Source of the DNA: Ewingella americana
GTDB lineage: Bacteria > Pseudomonadota > Gammaproteobacteria > Enterobacterales > Enterobacteriaceae
Length of the DNA stretch: 64,000 nucleotides
Assembly: GCF_006438725.1 (NCBI RefSeq)
Contig: NZ_RCZD01000005.1
Span: 104,380 to 168,379, forward strand
Reading direction: 5' to 3'
A program made the position numbers and the translations under genes. How positions within the stretch are numbered: position 1 is the first letter of the stretch; every line of letters begins with the position of its first letter. Under the pieces are notes generated by a model. It saw nothing but the letters and a program-made list of their open reading frames with translations, was not told the origin of the DNA and did not search any database. This document shows positions 43,134 to 54,158 of the stretch, piece after piece.

Positions 43134-45989
43134 TTACAGCGCAGCGATGGTGGCTTTCTGTTCTGCAATCTTGATTTTGGCTTCGCCACAGGCTGCCAGA
43201 CGGTCGCGCTCTTTAGCGACAACGGCTTGCGGCGCACGCGCCACAAAACCTTCGTTAGACAGCTTGCCTTCGATAGACGCAATCTCACCGTCCAGTTTCG
43301 CCATCTCTTTGTCCAGACGCGCCAGTTCAGCGTCTTTATCAATCAGACCGGCCATTGGGATCAGCAGCTCAGCACCTTCCACCAGTTTGGTGACAGAGAC
43401 CGGGCCTTTGTCGCCCGCAGGCAGAATGGTGATGGACTCCAGACGGGCCAGCGAGGAGATAAAGTTCAGGTTCTGTTCCACACGACGCTGTGCTTCTGCG
43501 CTTGCGCCACGCAGCAGCAGTTCCAGCGGTTTGCCCGGTGACAGGTTCATCTCGGCGCGTACGTTACGGATGGCAATGATCGCCTGCTTAATCCACTCGA
43601 GATCGGCCAGTGCCAGTTCATCGGCTTTCGCCGCGTCAAATTCCGGGAAAGGTTGCAGCATGATCGTTTCAGCGGTAATGCCTTTCAGGGTTTTCACGCG
43701 CTGCCAGATGGTTTCTGTGATGAACGGGATGATCGGGTGCGCAAGACGCAACAGACCTTCCAGCACTTCTACCAGCGTATGACGGGTGCCGCGCAGTTGT
43801 GCTTCGCTGCCGCCGGTCATGACCGGTTTAGTCAGTTCCAGATACCAGTCGCAGAACTGGTTCCAGGTGAATTCATACAGAATGCTGGCAGCCAGATCGA
43901 AGCGGTAGGTGTCCATCGCGTCGCGGTAAGCTTTCACTGTGCGGTTATATTCCGCGAGGATCCAGCGGTCAGCCAGTGACAGCTCAAGTTCGCCGCCGTT
44001 CAGGCCACAATCCTGATCTTCGGTGTTCATCAGTACGAAGCGGCTGGCGTTCCACAGCTTGTTACAGAAGTTGCGGTAGCCTTCAAGACGCTTCATATCC
44101 CAGTTGATGTCGCGACCGGTTGAGGCCAGCGCGGCCAGCGTAAAGCGCAGGGCGTCGGTGCCGTGCGGTTCGATGCCGTTCGGGAATTGCTTCTCGGTGC
44201 GCTTGCGGATTTTCTCTGCCAGCTGCGGCTGCATCATGTTGCCGGTACGTTTTTCCAGCAGATCTTCCAGCGAGATACCGTCGATCATATCCAGTGGATC
44301 GATGACGTTACCTTTCGACTTAGACATCTTCTGCCCTTCGTCGTCGCGGATAAGACCGGTCATGTAAACGGTGTTGAACGGAACCTGCGGTTTACCGTTT
44401 TCGTCTTTCACGAAGTGCATGGTCATCATGATCATGCGTGCGATCCAGAAGAAGATGATGTCGAAGCCGCTGACCACCACACTTGAAGGGTGGAAGGCTT
44501 TGAGATCAGGCGTCTGCTCTGGCCAGCCCAGCGTGGAGAAGGTCCACAGGCCGGAGGAGAACCAGGTGTCGAGCACGTCTTCGTCCTGCGTCAGCACCAC
44601 GTCTGCGCCCAGGTTGTGTTCGCTGCGCACTTCCGCTTCGTCACGGCCGACGAACACGTTGCCTTCGGCGTCATACCACGCCGGAATGCGATGTCCCCAC
44701 CACAGCTGACGGGAAATACACCAGTCCTGAATGTCGCGCATCCAGCTGAAGTACATGTTTTCGTACTGTTTCGGGACGAACTGAATCTCGCCCGTTTCCA
44801 CGGCTTCCACCGCGACTTTCGCCAGCGGGGCAGTGCGCACGTACCACTGGTCGGTCAGCATCGGTTCGATAACCACGCCGCCACGGTCGCCGTAAGGCAC
44901 GGTCAGGTCGTGAGGTTTGATCTCTTCCAGCAGGCCCATTTCGTCGAAAGCGGCCACCACGGCTTTACGCGCCGCAAAGCGCTCAAGCCCACGGAACTGC
45001 TCAGGAATATCGTTGCTGCGTGTGTCGCTCTCTTCGCCGTTGGTGTCGAAAATCTCGGCGGTCTGGCGGATATCGCCATCGAAAGTCAGAATGTTGATCA
45101 TCGGCAGGCCGTGACGTTTACCGACTTCATAGTCGTTAAAGTCGTGCGCTGGCGTGATCTTCACGCAGCCGGTGCCTTTTTCCATGTCGGCGTGTTCGTC
45201 GCCGAGAATCGGAATGCGGCGGCCAACCAGCGGCAGGATAATCTCTTTGCCGATCAAATCTTTGTAACGCGGATCTTCCGGGTTAACCGCTACGCCGGTA
45301 TCACCGAGTACGGTTTCAGGGCGGGTGGTGGCGACCACCAGATAATCTTTGCCTTCGGCGGTTTTCGCGCCGTCAGCCAGCGGATAACGCAGGTGCCACA
45401 TGAATCCTTTGGACTCGCGATTTTCCACTTCAAGGTCGGAGATCGCGGTGCGCAGTTTTGGATCCCAGTTCACCAGGCGTTTGCCACGGTAAATCAGATC
45501 TTCTTTGTACAGGCGTACAAACACTTCACGCACGGCGTTGGACAGGCCTTCATCCATGGTGAAGCGCTCGCGCTCCCAGTCCACAGAGTCGCCGAGGCGG
45601 CGCATCTGGCGGGTGATAGTGCCGCCGGATTCTGCTTTCCATTCCCAAATTTTTTCGATAAACGCGTCGCGGCCATAGTCGTGACGGGTTTTGCCTTCTT
45701 CGGCGGCCATTTTGCGCTCAACCACCATCTGCGTGGCGATACCGGCGTGGTCGGTCCCCGCCTGCCACAGGGTATTTTTACCCTGCATGCGCTGATAGCG
45801 GATCATGGCGTCCATGATGGTTTGCTGGAAAGCGTGACCCATATGCAAGCTACCGGTGACGTTCGGCGGCGGGATCATGATGGCAAAGCTTTCTTTACTG
45901 GTATCACCATGGGGCTTGAAGTAGCCCTGTTCTTCCCAGTGCTCGTAAAGCGGTTGCTCGATGTCTTGCGGGTTATATGTCTTATCCAT
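43134..45989 (-). CDS. valS: Valyl-tRNA synthetase
   Basis: 951 residues, E. coli length. Class I synthetase: HIGH-type motif [19 protein letters not shown] in [16 protein letters not shown]1 editing domain (about 190-330, [12 protein letters not shown]), anticodon domain, and a C-terminal coiled coil (about 885-951). Upstream of holC is on the same strand: pepA-holC-valS forms the conserved operon order, with a 14-base gap between holC and valS. Confidence 0.98.
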   Translation of the reverse strand: MDKTYNPQDIEQPLYEHWEEQGYFKPHGDTSKESFAIMIPPPNVTGSLHMGHAFQQTIMDAMIRYQRMQGKNTLWQAGTDHAGIATQMVVERKMAAEEGKTRHDYGRDAFIEKIWEWKAESGGTITRQMRRLGDSVDWERERFTMDEGLSNAVREVFVRLYKEDLIYRGKRLVNWDPKLRTAISDLEVENRESKGFMWHLRYPLADGAKTAEGKDYLVVATTRPETVLGDTGVAVNPEDPRYKDLIGKEIILPLVGRRIPILGDEHADMEKGTGCVKITPAHDFNDYEVGKRHGLPMINILTFDGDIRQTAEIFDTNGEESDTRSNDIPEQFRGLERFAARKAVVAAFDEMGLLEEIKPHDLTVPYGDRGGVVIEPMLTDQWYVRTAPLAKVAVEAVETGEIQFVPKQYENMYFSWMRDIQDWCISRQLWWGHRIPAWYDAEGNVFVGRDEAEVRSEHNLGADVVLTQDEDVLDTWFSSGLWTFSTLGWPEQTPDLKAFHPSSVVVSGFDIIFFWIARMIMMTMHFVKDENGKPQVPFNTVYMTGLIRDDEGQKMSKSKGNVIDPLDMIDGISLEDLLEKRTGNMMQPQLAEKIRKRTEKQFPNGIEPHGTDALRFTLAALASTGRDINWDMKRLEGYRNFCNKLWNASRFVLMNTEDQDCGLNGGELELSLADRWILAEYNRTVKAYRDAMDTYRFDLAASILYEFTWNQFCDWYLELTKPVMTGGSEAQLRGTRHTLVEVLEGLLRLAHPIIPFITETIWQRVKTLKGITAETIMLQPFPEFDAAKADELALADLEWIKQAIIAIRNVRAEMNLSPGKPLELLLRGASAEAQRRVEQNLNFISSLARLESITILPAGDKGPVSVTKLVEGAELLIPMAGLIDKDAELARLDKEMAKLDGEIASIEGKLSNEGFVARAPQAVVAKERDRLAACGEAKIKIAEQKATIAAL

Positions 45990-46003
45990 TTCGCTTTCGT
46001 TTT

Positions 46004-46468
46004 TTAGTCGGTCGATGTAGTGACAGACGGCGGCGTGGCCGTGGTCAACGTAAAACCGACGCTGCGATAAGCTTTGTAGCGATCGCGCGCCAGCTGTTTA
46101 AGGGAATCTTCGTAAGGGACGAAGTCTACCACTTCATGGAAAGCAGTAGCAAAATCTGCAAACTGAGGCAGCAGATTGATCAGCAAATCACGCGGCGCAT
46201 TGCCACGTTTGCCAGGCCAGCACAGCTCAACCGGCGCGCCGAACTTCGGCCCTTCGCCTGCTAAATTGTGCGGGACGAACTGACTGGGGTCACGCTGCCA
46301 CAAGGCTTCGTCCAGACGCTCTGCCTGCTGCTGATCTTCACAGGCCAGCAACACGCGTTTCCCTGCACGACAACGCTCGGCGGCAATCTGGCAGGCCAGC
46401 GCTTCGTGAGAAGTCAGGGTTCCGTCCGGGTCGGGCGCATCGATAAGGAAAAAGGTGGCTTGTTTCAT
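46004..46468 (-). CDS. holC: DNA polymerase III chi subunit HolC
   Basis: 154 residues. Links the clamp loader to [60 protein letters not shown] and [32 protein letters not shown] are typical of chi. Lies between pepA and valS as in E. coli. The last 20 residues ([15 protein letters not shown]) form a Thr/Ser-rich tail. Confidence 0.95.
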   Translation of the reverse strand: MKQATFFLIDAPDPDGTLTSHEALACQIAAERCRAGKRVLLACEDQQQAERLDEALWQRDPSQFVPHNLAGEGPKFGAPVELCWPGKRGNAPRDLLINLLPQFADFATAFHEVVDFVPYEDSLKQLARDRYKAYRSVGFTLTTATPPSVTTSTD

Positions 46469-46548
46469 CAGTTATCCAGTGCATTTATCCAGAATGAAAC
46501 AGGCCGGAGTTAACCGGCCCTGAGTGTTACAGATTGTAGATTAGGCCA

Positions 46549-46643
46549 ATTGTCGCAGCCAGTTTGGGCACGGACAGCGCACAGGAACCGTAGTACGTGA
46601 CGGTGACGAGCACTGCCCTGGCTCAAAATGGCAAGTAAAATGG
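46549..46643. repeat. Dispersed intergenic repeat, copy B
   Basis: About 95 bp between pepA and holC, homologous to 35973-36080 and in the same orientation. It ends two bases before the pepA stop codon. Contains imperfect self-complementary parts but no open frame. Confidence 0.8.
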
Positions 46644-46644
46644 C

Positions 46645-48171
<1,527 letters not shown>

Positions 48172-48431
48172 TTAAAGACAACGGCGGGGGCTGCGGCTAG
48201 AATGAATCGCCGGTGACATCTCCCGTCATTGTGTTAACGACCTGTGTTAACCTGAACGGCGTTAGTTTTTATTTTGGCGGCTATAAGTATCTTCCTATAG
48301 GACACCCCAATTCTCGGTGTTTTAATACTATTTTAGTGTGAAGGTTGCCATATGATGAGAATAAATGACGGATTAGCGATGAAACTATCGATTTTCCTGC
48401 AAAAAGACAAGTTTTCACAGGCGTATTAAGC

Positions 48432-49526
48432 GTGATCATCATTAGATATCTGGTTAGGGAAACCTTCAAGAGCCAAATCGCAATTCTCTTTATCCTGCTA
48501 TTAATCTTCTTTTGTCAGAAGTTGGTCAGGGTGCTGGGCGCGGCGGTTGATGGCGATATCCCAACAAATTTAGTCCTTTCTCTGCTGGGCTTAGGCGTGC
48601 CAGAAATGGCGCAGCTCATCCTGCCATTGAGTCTGTTCCTCGGCTTACTGATGACGTTAGGCAAGCTTTACACCGACAGTGAAATTACTGTCATGCATGC
48701 TTGTGGACTCGGTAAACGCTCACTAATCCTTGCTGCTCTCAGTCTGGCGGTGATCACCGCTGTTTTTGCCGGTATCAATGCATTCTGGGTCAGCCCCTGG
48801 TCTTCAAAACATCAGGATGAAGTGCTGGCGGAAGCCAAGGCCAACCCAAGCATGGCGGCCATGGTTGAAGGCCAGTTCCAGCAGGCACAAAACGGTAATG
48901 CGGTGCTGTTTGTGGGTAGCGTGCAAGGCAAAGAATTCCATAACGTGTTCCTGGCGCAGCTGCGGCCAAACGGCAATCAGCGACCTTCGGTGGTGATTGC
49001 CGATAAAGGTCATATGGAGCAACGCCCTGATGGTTCCCAGATGGTGACTCTCGACCAGGGCACCCGCTACGAAGGCACCGCCTTGTTGCGTGACTTCCGT
49101 ATTACTGATTTTACCAACTATCTGGCGGTGATTGGCCATCAGACCGTCGCGGTGAATGAAAGTGACTCCGACCAGATGTCGATGCATCAGTTGTGGAAAT
49201 CCAATGAACCGGATGCCCGTTCTGAGTTCCACTGGCGTCTGACCTTGGTCGCCTCCGTCTTTATTATGGCTTTGCTGGTCGTACCGCTCAGCGTGGTTAA
49301 CCCGCGTCAGGGCCGCGTTCTCAGCATGTTACCGGCCATTTTGCTGTACTTAATCTTCTTCCTGCTGCAAAGCTCCCTGCGATCAAACGGTGCGAAAGGG
49401 AAACTGGATCCGTTGATTTGGATGTGGGTCACCAACCTGGCCTATTTCGCGCTGGCGATGGTACTCAATATGTGGGATACGCTACCGGTACGTAAAATCC
49501 GGGCGCGTTTGAGAGGAGCTGCCTGA
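48432..49526 (+). CDS. lptF: LPS export ABC permease LptF
   Basis: 364 residues (E. coli 366). With LptG forms the inner-membrane channel that, driven by LptB2, extracts LPS toward LptC. Six helices in two groups of three around a periplasmic beta-jellyroll (about 125-260). The start codon is GTG, read as M in MIIIRYLVRETFKSQIAILFILLLIFFCQK, which matches the E. coli N-terminus. lptG begins in the stop codon (TGATG). Confidence 0.97.
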   Translation: MIIIRYLVRETFKSQIAILFILLLIFFCQKLVRVLGAAVDGDIPTNLVLSLLGLGVPEMAQLILPLSLFLGLLMTLGKLYTDSEITVMHACGLGKRSLILAALSLAVITAVFAGINAFWVSPWSSKHQDEVLAEAKANPSMAAMVEGQFQQAQNGNAVLFVGSVQGKEFHNVFLAQLRPNGNQRPSVVIADKGHMEQRPDGSQMVTLDQGTRYEGTALLRDFRITDFTNYLAVIGHQTVAVNESDSDQMSMHQLWKSNEPDARSEFHWRLTLVASVFIMALLVVPLSVVNPRQGRVLSMLPAILLYLIFFLLQSSLRSNGAKGKLDPLIWMWVTNLAYFALAMVLNMWDTLPVRKIRARLRGAA

Positions 49527-50596
49527 TGTTTGGAGTATTAGACCGGTATATCGGCCGCACCATTTTCAACACCATCATGATGACCTTATTCATGTTGGTG
49601 TCGCTGTCGGGCATCATCAAGTTTGTCGACCAGTTGCGTAAAGTCGGCCAGGGTGGATATTCAGCCGCAGGGGCCGGGGTTTACACCCTGCTCAGCGTGC
49701 CAAAAGATGTAGAGATCTTCTTCCCGATGGCGGCCCTGTTAGGTGCTTTGCTCGGTCTCGGAACGCTGGCTACCCGCAGCGAGCTGGTGGTGATGCAGGC
49801 GTCAGGTTTTACCCGTATGCAAATCGCCTCTTCCGTTATGAAGACCGCGATCCCGCTGGTTTTACTGACCATGGCGATTGGTGAGTGGGTTGCACCGCAA
49901 GGCGAGCAGATGGCGCGAAATTACCGTGCCCAACAGATGTACGGCGGTTCACTGCTGTCCACGCAGAACGGCCTGTGGGCCAAAGACGGTAAAGATTTTA
50001 TTTACATCGAACGGGTGGCAGGTGACAACGAGATCACCGGCGTCAATATCTACCATTTCGATGACGACAACAAACTGCAATCTGTGCGTTATGCCTCGTC
50101 GGCAGCTTTCGACAATGGTGTCTGGAAATTGTCGCAGGTGGATGAATCTATCCTGACCGATCCTAAGCAAATCACCGGTTCTCAGACGTTGACCGGCGAG
50201 TGGAAAACCAACCTGACGCCGGACAAACTGGGCGTCGTGGCGCTGGACCCGGATGCACTGTCGATAAGCGGTCTGCGCAGCTACGTGAAATACCTCAAAC
50301 AGAGCGGGCAGGAGTCCAAGCGTTACCAACTGAACATGTGGGGAAAAATCTTCTCGCCACTGTCGGTTGCGGTGATGATGCTGATGGCCCTGTCGTTTAT
50401 TTTCGGGCCTTTGCGCAGCGTGCCAATGGGCGTGCGCGTAGTGACGGGGATCTGCTTTGGTTTCCTGTTCTACGTCCTGGACCAGATTTTCGGTCCACTC
50501 AGCCTGGTGTATAGCATACCGCCGGTGCTCGGTGCACTGTTACCGAGTGCGCTGTTCCTGGTGATCAGTATCTTCCTGCTGCTGAAAAAACGCTGA
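49526..50596 (+). CDS. lptG: LPS export ABC permease LptG
   Basis: 356 residues. Partner of LptF. MFGVLDRYIGRTIFNTIMMTLFMLVSLSGIIKFVDQLRKVGQGGY is the typical N-terminus, with the periplasmic jellyroll at about 130-265 and three C-terminal helices (IFGPLRSVPMGVRVVTGICFGFLFYVLDQIFGPLS). Overlaps lptF by one base and ends at a strong terminator. Confidence 0.97.
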   Translation: MFGVLDRYIGRTIFNTIMMTLFMLVSLSGIIKFVDQLRKVGQGGYSAAGAGVYTLLSVPKDVEIFFPMAALLGALLGLGTLATRSELVVMQASGFTRMQIASSVMKTAIPLVLLTMAIGEWVAPQGEQMARNYRAQQMYGGSLLSTQNGLWAKDGKDFIYIERVAGDNEITGVNIYHFDDDNKLQSVRYASSAAFDNGVWKLSQVDESILTDPKQITGSQTLTGEWKTNLTPDKLGVVALDPDALSISGLRSYVKYLKQSGQESKRYQLNMWGKIFSPLSVAVMMLMALSFIFGPLRSVPMGVRVVTGICFGFLFYVLDQIFGPLSLVYSIPPVLGALLPSALFLVISIFLLLKKR

Positions 50597-50616
50597 CAAG
50601 ACAAACACCTAATAGG

Positions 50617-50644
50617 AAGGGCGCCGTTGAGCGCCCTTTTTTAT
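50617..50644 (+). terminator. lptFG terminator
   Basis: AAGGGCGC/GCGCCCTT stem with a 6-nt loop and T-run. Confidence 0.9.
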
Positions 50645-50660
50645 TGCCGTTTTTGTGAGG

Positions 50661-51806
50661 CTAAATCTCGTTATTACGCACCAGTTCCGCGACCAGTTCG
50701 TTCACGCCGTCACTCATGTTCTTGAACTTGGTCAGCTCGCTGCGGGTCACCACGATGAATACGCCGATACCGCGCTGCGGCACCATCGCCACATACGTGA
50801 TAAAACCACCGCCACCACCGGTTTTCTGAATAATGCGTGGCAACAGTGGCGTAGGCGCCATCGTTACCCAGCCCATCCCGAGAGAATCCGCCATACCCGG
50901 CACGTCCATCCCTTTCAGCGAGACCAGATCCGTGCGCTGGTAATACATCTTCTGCGCCATTTCTGCGGTTGCACTGCGCTTACCGAGGGCGGAAGGCAGG
51001 AACTGACGCATCCAACGGCCCATATCCGCCGGGGTGGAGTAGATCCCGCCGCTGCCCGCCGCTGCCGTGGTGTTCAGGCAAGGGCTTGGGCGCAATCCGC
51101 TCATCAGCCGCGCACACTGGCTGGCATTCGGGGTCAGCGTGGTATCAATCATGCCGAGCGGTTGGGTGATCTGCTCACTCAGCAACTGGGTATAAGGCTT
51201 ACGTGCAGCGTTAGAGAGCGCATCAGACAGCAGATCAAACGCCAGATTTGAATAGGCCGCTTTGGCACCCGGCGGCGTGGTCAGTTTGGCCACCCGCAGC
51301 CAGCTCCAGCGGTCGCTTTTGGTCGGCCAGGTAAACACCGGGCGATTGGCTGCGCCGCCCGGCTGTTCACGCGGCAGGCCGCTGGTGTGCGTTGCCAGAT
51401 TCAGCAGAGTCACGGGGGAAGTGCCGCTGTAAGAGGGCACCACATTGCCGCCGGAGTATTTGCGCAGCGGATCGTTGATTCTGACCGTACCCTGCTGCGA
51501 CAGTTTCACCAGCACTTCACTGGTCATCAGCTTGGTCAGCGAAGCGATGCGGATCACGGAGTCTTCACGCGGGCGGATATCCGAACCGGGTCGGGTTTCA
51601 CCAAAACTACGAAATACCTGCTGCTGATTATCGACCACCACCAGCGCCATACCCATAGCACCGCTGCCATAGAAAATGTGCTCGGCGTAATCATCAACGA
51701 CTTGCGATGCCAGACGCGCATTCTGCGCGTGGCTCAACAGTGGCGCGCTGGCAAAAGCCATCGCCAGAAGCGAAAGGGAGAATTTTTTCAACAAACCGGT
51801 ATCCAT
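50661..51806 (-). CDS. ampH: D-alanyl-D-alanine carboxypeptidase/endopeptidase AmpH
   Basis: 381 residues, class C beta-lactamase-fold penicillin-binding protein involved in peptidoglycan recycling/remodelling. Signal peptide (LLKKFSLSLLAMAFASAPLLSHAQ), catalytic SLTK with Ser89/Lys92, YSN in AAYSNLAFD, and KTG in QKTGGGGGF. Strong match to E. coli AmpH through IFYGSGAMGMALVVVD, HTSGLPREQPGGAANRPVF and RSELTKFKNMSDGVNELV. I use the ATG at 51806; the long upstream frame overlaps the leuX promoter. In E. coli ampH is at another locus. Confidence 0.94.
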   Translation of the reverse strand: MDTGLLKKFSLSLLAMAFASAPLLSHAQNARLASQVVDDYAEHIFYGSGAMGMALVVVDNQQQVFRSFGETRPGSDIRPREDSVIRIASLTKLMTSEVLVKLSQQGTVRINDPLRKYSGGNVVPSYSGTSPVTLLNLATHTSGLPREQPGGAANRPVFTWPTKSDRWSWLRVAKLTTPPGAKAAYSNLAFDLLSDALSNAARKPYTQLLSEQITQPLGMIDTTLTPNASQCARLMSGLRPSPCLNTTAAAGSGGIYSTPADMGRWMRQFLPSALGKRSATAEMAQKMYYQRTDLVSLKGMDVPGMADSLGMGWVTMAPTPLLPRIIQKTGGGGGFITYVAMVPQRGIGVFIVVTRSELTKFKNMSDGVNELVAELVRNNEI

Positions 51807-51970
51807 CAACAAGGCAAAGTATTCAGGGGTGACGGCTATACTAATGCGAACTTTCCAAAACGGCATGGGAAAAAGTGTGCTGATGCAGAAAAATATGTGA
51901 GGAAAACTGTCGAAATTGCAGCGTGATGCCGTTTTTTTCGGCACTTGAACCTGACATACAAGGATAACTA

Positions 51971-51998
51971 TTGCGTGACTCGCTGTGCTGGGTATAAT
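51971..51998 (+). promoter_or_regulatory. leuX promoter, left copy
   Basis: -10 TATAAT at 51993-51998, possible -35 TTGCGT at 51971-51976 with a 16-bp spacer, followed by a GC-rich discriminator (GCCC) as usual for stable-RNA promoters. Confidence 0.7.
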
Positions 51999-52113
51999 GC
52001 CCACGTTTTCCGCATACTACTTTCTGTGCCGAAGTGGCGAAATCGGTAGACGCAGTTGACTCAAAATCAACCGCCGCAAGGCGTGCCGGTTCGATTCCGG
52101 CCTTCGGCACCAA
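51987..52113 (+). repeat. Left 127-bp direct repeat containing leuX
   Basis: Identical to 62275-62401. Contains the -10 box, the 5' leader and the whole tRNA gene plus one base. Acts as a boundary (attL or attR type) of the element between the two copies. Confidence 0.9.
52028..52112 (+). tRNA. leuX: tRNA-Leu (anticodon CAA), left copy
   Basis: 85 nt with encoded CCA. Acceptor stem GCCGAAG/CTTCGGC, anticodon loop CTCAAAA giving anticodon CAA, long class II variable arm, T-arm GGTTCGATTCC. Reads UUG codons. leuX is a frequent integration site for enterobacterial islands. Confidence 0.97.
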
Positions 52114-52121
52114 AATCAATT

Positions 52122-52148
52122 AAATCCTTATTTTGTAAGGATTTTTTT
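52122..52148 (+). terminator. Terminator after left leuX
   Basis: AAATCCTTA/TAAGGATTT stem with a 5-nt loop and seven T. Confidence 0.88.
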
Positions 52149-52199
52149 GTTTTTGAACTTCAATATCGCGTAACCCTCCTACAAAAGGGTATACGAGCG

Positions 52200-54110
52200 A
52201 TGTCCCAGCGTAAAAACCTCTATCGTCGAAGCAGCGGCATTTATGTCGTGCGCATTACCGTTCCTCAACGTTTTCGTCGATATGCTGGTCAGTGTGAGAT
52301 TCACACTTCAACAGGCACCAATCAGCTTCACGAAGCAAAGAAAAGGTCAGCGCACTTGTTAGCGGCTTGGTATCAGACCTTACTTGAGTATGCAGAATTT
52401 GATCATCGCTCTTTGAGCGAAAGCGCTTCGCTACCAAGTGGTGAGGGTATGATCTCATTTAACAAGTTTGCGGAGGTAACTGAGTTACCGGTAATTCAGC
52501 TCATTCAGGTAGCAATAAAAGGTAATTTACCTGTTTTCTGGTTAGCGTCCGGCCAGATGGGTGTCTATGTTGAGAATGTCAGTGATATGGTAGAAGGGCA
52601 TGTGATCAGTGATTTCGCCCTCAAACGTTTGTTCGATTTAGGTAAAAAAAACCGCGCAGTAGGTTATTTACAGCCATTGTCCCCGCTTCAAACATTGCAA
52701 CGTCTGATGAGCGAAGGTTTTTCTGAGGAAGAAAGAGCATTCAGGGTGGCTGGGCATAATCGCAAGAGCGGCTGGTTATTTGATCTACCTGATATGGTGA
52801 TCACACCTCAAAACCTAATGCTTAACAAAGTTCAAGCTGAAAGCCTACGGCTTGATTTGTTGACTAAGAGCATCCCATCAGCAGTAAGTATTCATCGCCT
52901 AGCTCCAGCCCCTATCACAACTCCCATTGCTGCAATCGCTAATGAGTATGTGAACCGCAAGTATTACTCAAAAACGCTGTCATGGCTTTGTGAGGAATAT
53001 TTACAGTATCGACGTAAGGGAAAGATCTCTGAAGCTGCTATTGGTGATATTAGCTATTATTTCGGTCTTATGGTTGAGGTAATGGGAAACATTAAGCTAG
53101 AAAACTTTGATCGTGATTTTCTCCGATCTTATGAAGGTAAGTTACGTGTGATACCCGCAAATCGGAATCTGATGAAAACAAAACACGGCATTGAGACGCT
53201 TGATGAACTCATCATTAAGGTTGCAGAGAGTGGTGATAAGTTGATGTCAGATGAAGCGGTTAGAAAGTATCTGAATGGCGTATTTGGCGCGATCAAGTGG
53301 GCTGTTGGTGATGGCAAGCTATTAAAATCACCGTGCGATAGTTTTTTCCCACGGCATGATAAGGAGCAGAGGGAACAAGACCATACTGATATCTTCGAGG
53401 GGCATGAGATTTGGGCTATCTTTTCTTTACCGTGGTTTTTCGCTGGCACGAGTGAACGTAACGCACAAGGGCGCTTTCACCATTATCGTCCTTTCCACTA
53501 TTGGGCACCCTTGTTAGGTTTACTCACGGGCGCCAGAGTTAACGAGCTATCGCAGCTACTGCTATTGGATATTCTTGAAGAAGATGATGTATTTTATATT
53601 AATCTCGTCAGTGATGATGAAAGCGGCAAGAAACTGAAGAACGTTAATGCTCGCCGCAAGATCCCTATTCATTCAAAGTTAATTGACTTAGGTTTCATCG
53701 AATATGTTAAAGCTTTGAGAAGTGCTGGATACATCCGGTTATTTCCAGAACTTAAGCCACATAAAACAAAAGGATATGGTAGGCCTGTTTCTGCATGGTT
53801 CAATGAATCACTGCTGGCGCGTAGATTGAAATTAGAGCGCAACAGAACCAAGTCGTTCCACTCATTCCGTCATTCTGTATCCACTTTACTTAAAGAGAAA
53901 GGAGTAAGCCCAGAGCTACGTGCACAACTGGTGGGGCATGTGCGTGGCGAGACGGAAACGCAGGTGCGATATAGCAAAGATCTTAAACCTGTGCATATGG
54001 TAGCGGTCATTGAAAAACTGGATTTTGTATTGCCAGAGATCGCTAATTTTAATATTTTGGATGGATTGGCTGCAGTTAGTGATGCGCTAAAAATTAAAAG
54101 AAATAGCTAG
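52200..54110 (+). CDS. Large tyrosine recombinase (island integrase)
   Basis: 636 residues, longer than most phage integrases. N-terminal DUF6538-like segment (NLYRRSSGIYVVRITVPQRFRRYAG), a long middle region, a core-binding SAM-like domain (about 255-380), and a C-terminal catalytic domain with Arg446 (LTGARVNELSQL), His554-x-x-Arg557 (SFHSFRHSVS), His580 (LVGHVRGE) and nucleophile Tyr591 (VRYSKDL). All catalytic residues are present, so it is probably active. I chose ATG 52200 (MSQRKNLYRRS) because the upstream frame reads through the tRNA and its terminator. It lies 88 bases from leuX, the usual place for a tRNA-targeting integrase. Confidence 0.92.
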   Translation: MSQRKNLYRRSSGIYVVRITVPQRFRRYAGQCEIHTSTGTNQLHEAKKRSAHLLAAWYQTLLEYAEFDHRSLSESASLPSGEGMISFNKFAEVTELPVIQLIQVAIKGNLPVFWLASGQMGVYVENVSDMVEGHVISDFALKRLFDLGKKNRAVGYLQPLSPLQTLQRLMSEGFSEEERAFRVAGHNRKSGWLFDLPDMVITPQNLMLNKVQAESLRLDLLTKSIPSAVSIHRLAPAPITTPIAAIANEYVNRKYYSKTLSWLCEEYLQYRRKGKISEAAIGDISYYFGLMVEVMGNIKLENFDRDFLRSYEGKLRVIPANRNLMKTKHGIETLDELIIKVAESGDKLMSDEAVRKYLNGVFGAIKWAVGDGKLLKSPCDSFFPRHDKEQREQDHTDIFEGHEIWAIFSLPWFFAGTSERNAQGRFHHYRPFHYWAPLLGLLTGARVNELSQLLLLDILEEDDVFYINLVSDDESGKKLKNVNARRKIPIHSKLIDLGFIEYVKALRSAGYIRLFPELKPHKTKGYGRPVSAWFNESLLARRLKLERNRTKSFHSFRHSVSTLLKEKGVSPELRAQLVGHVRGETETQVRYSKDLKPVHMVAVIEKLDFVLPEIANFNILDGLAAVSDALKIKRNS

Positions 54111-54132
54111 ATTATCTATGCCTTGAAGTAAA

Positions 54133-54152
54133 TGCCCCTAAAATCAGGGGCA
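54133..54152. terminator. Hairpin between integrase and ATPase genes
   Basis: TGCCCCT/AGGGGCA stem, 6-nt loop, between two convergent genes; no clear T-run. Confidence 0.5.
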
Positions 54153-54158
54153 CAATAT

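Noticed and set aside
44490..46007. Long open frame (505 codons) on the + strand
   Set aside because: Entirely antisense to valS; residue composition has no protein-family character.
51807..52004. Extended ampH N-terminus
   Set aside because: The extension runs through the leuX promoter; the signal peptide begins with the ATG at 51806.
52056..52199. Upstream in-frame extension of the large integrase
   Set aside because: It reads through the tRNA gene and its terminator; the ATG at 52200 begins the family-like N-terminus.
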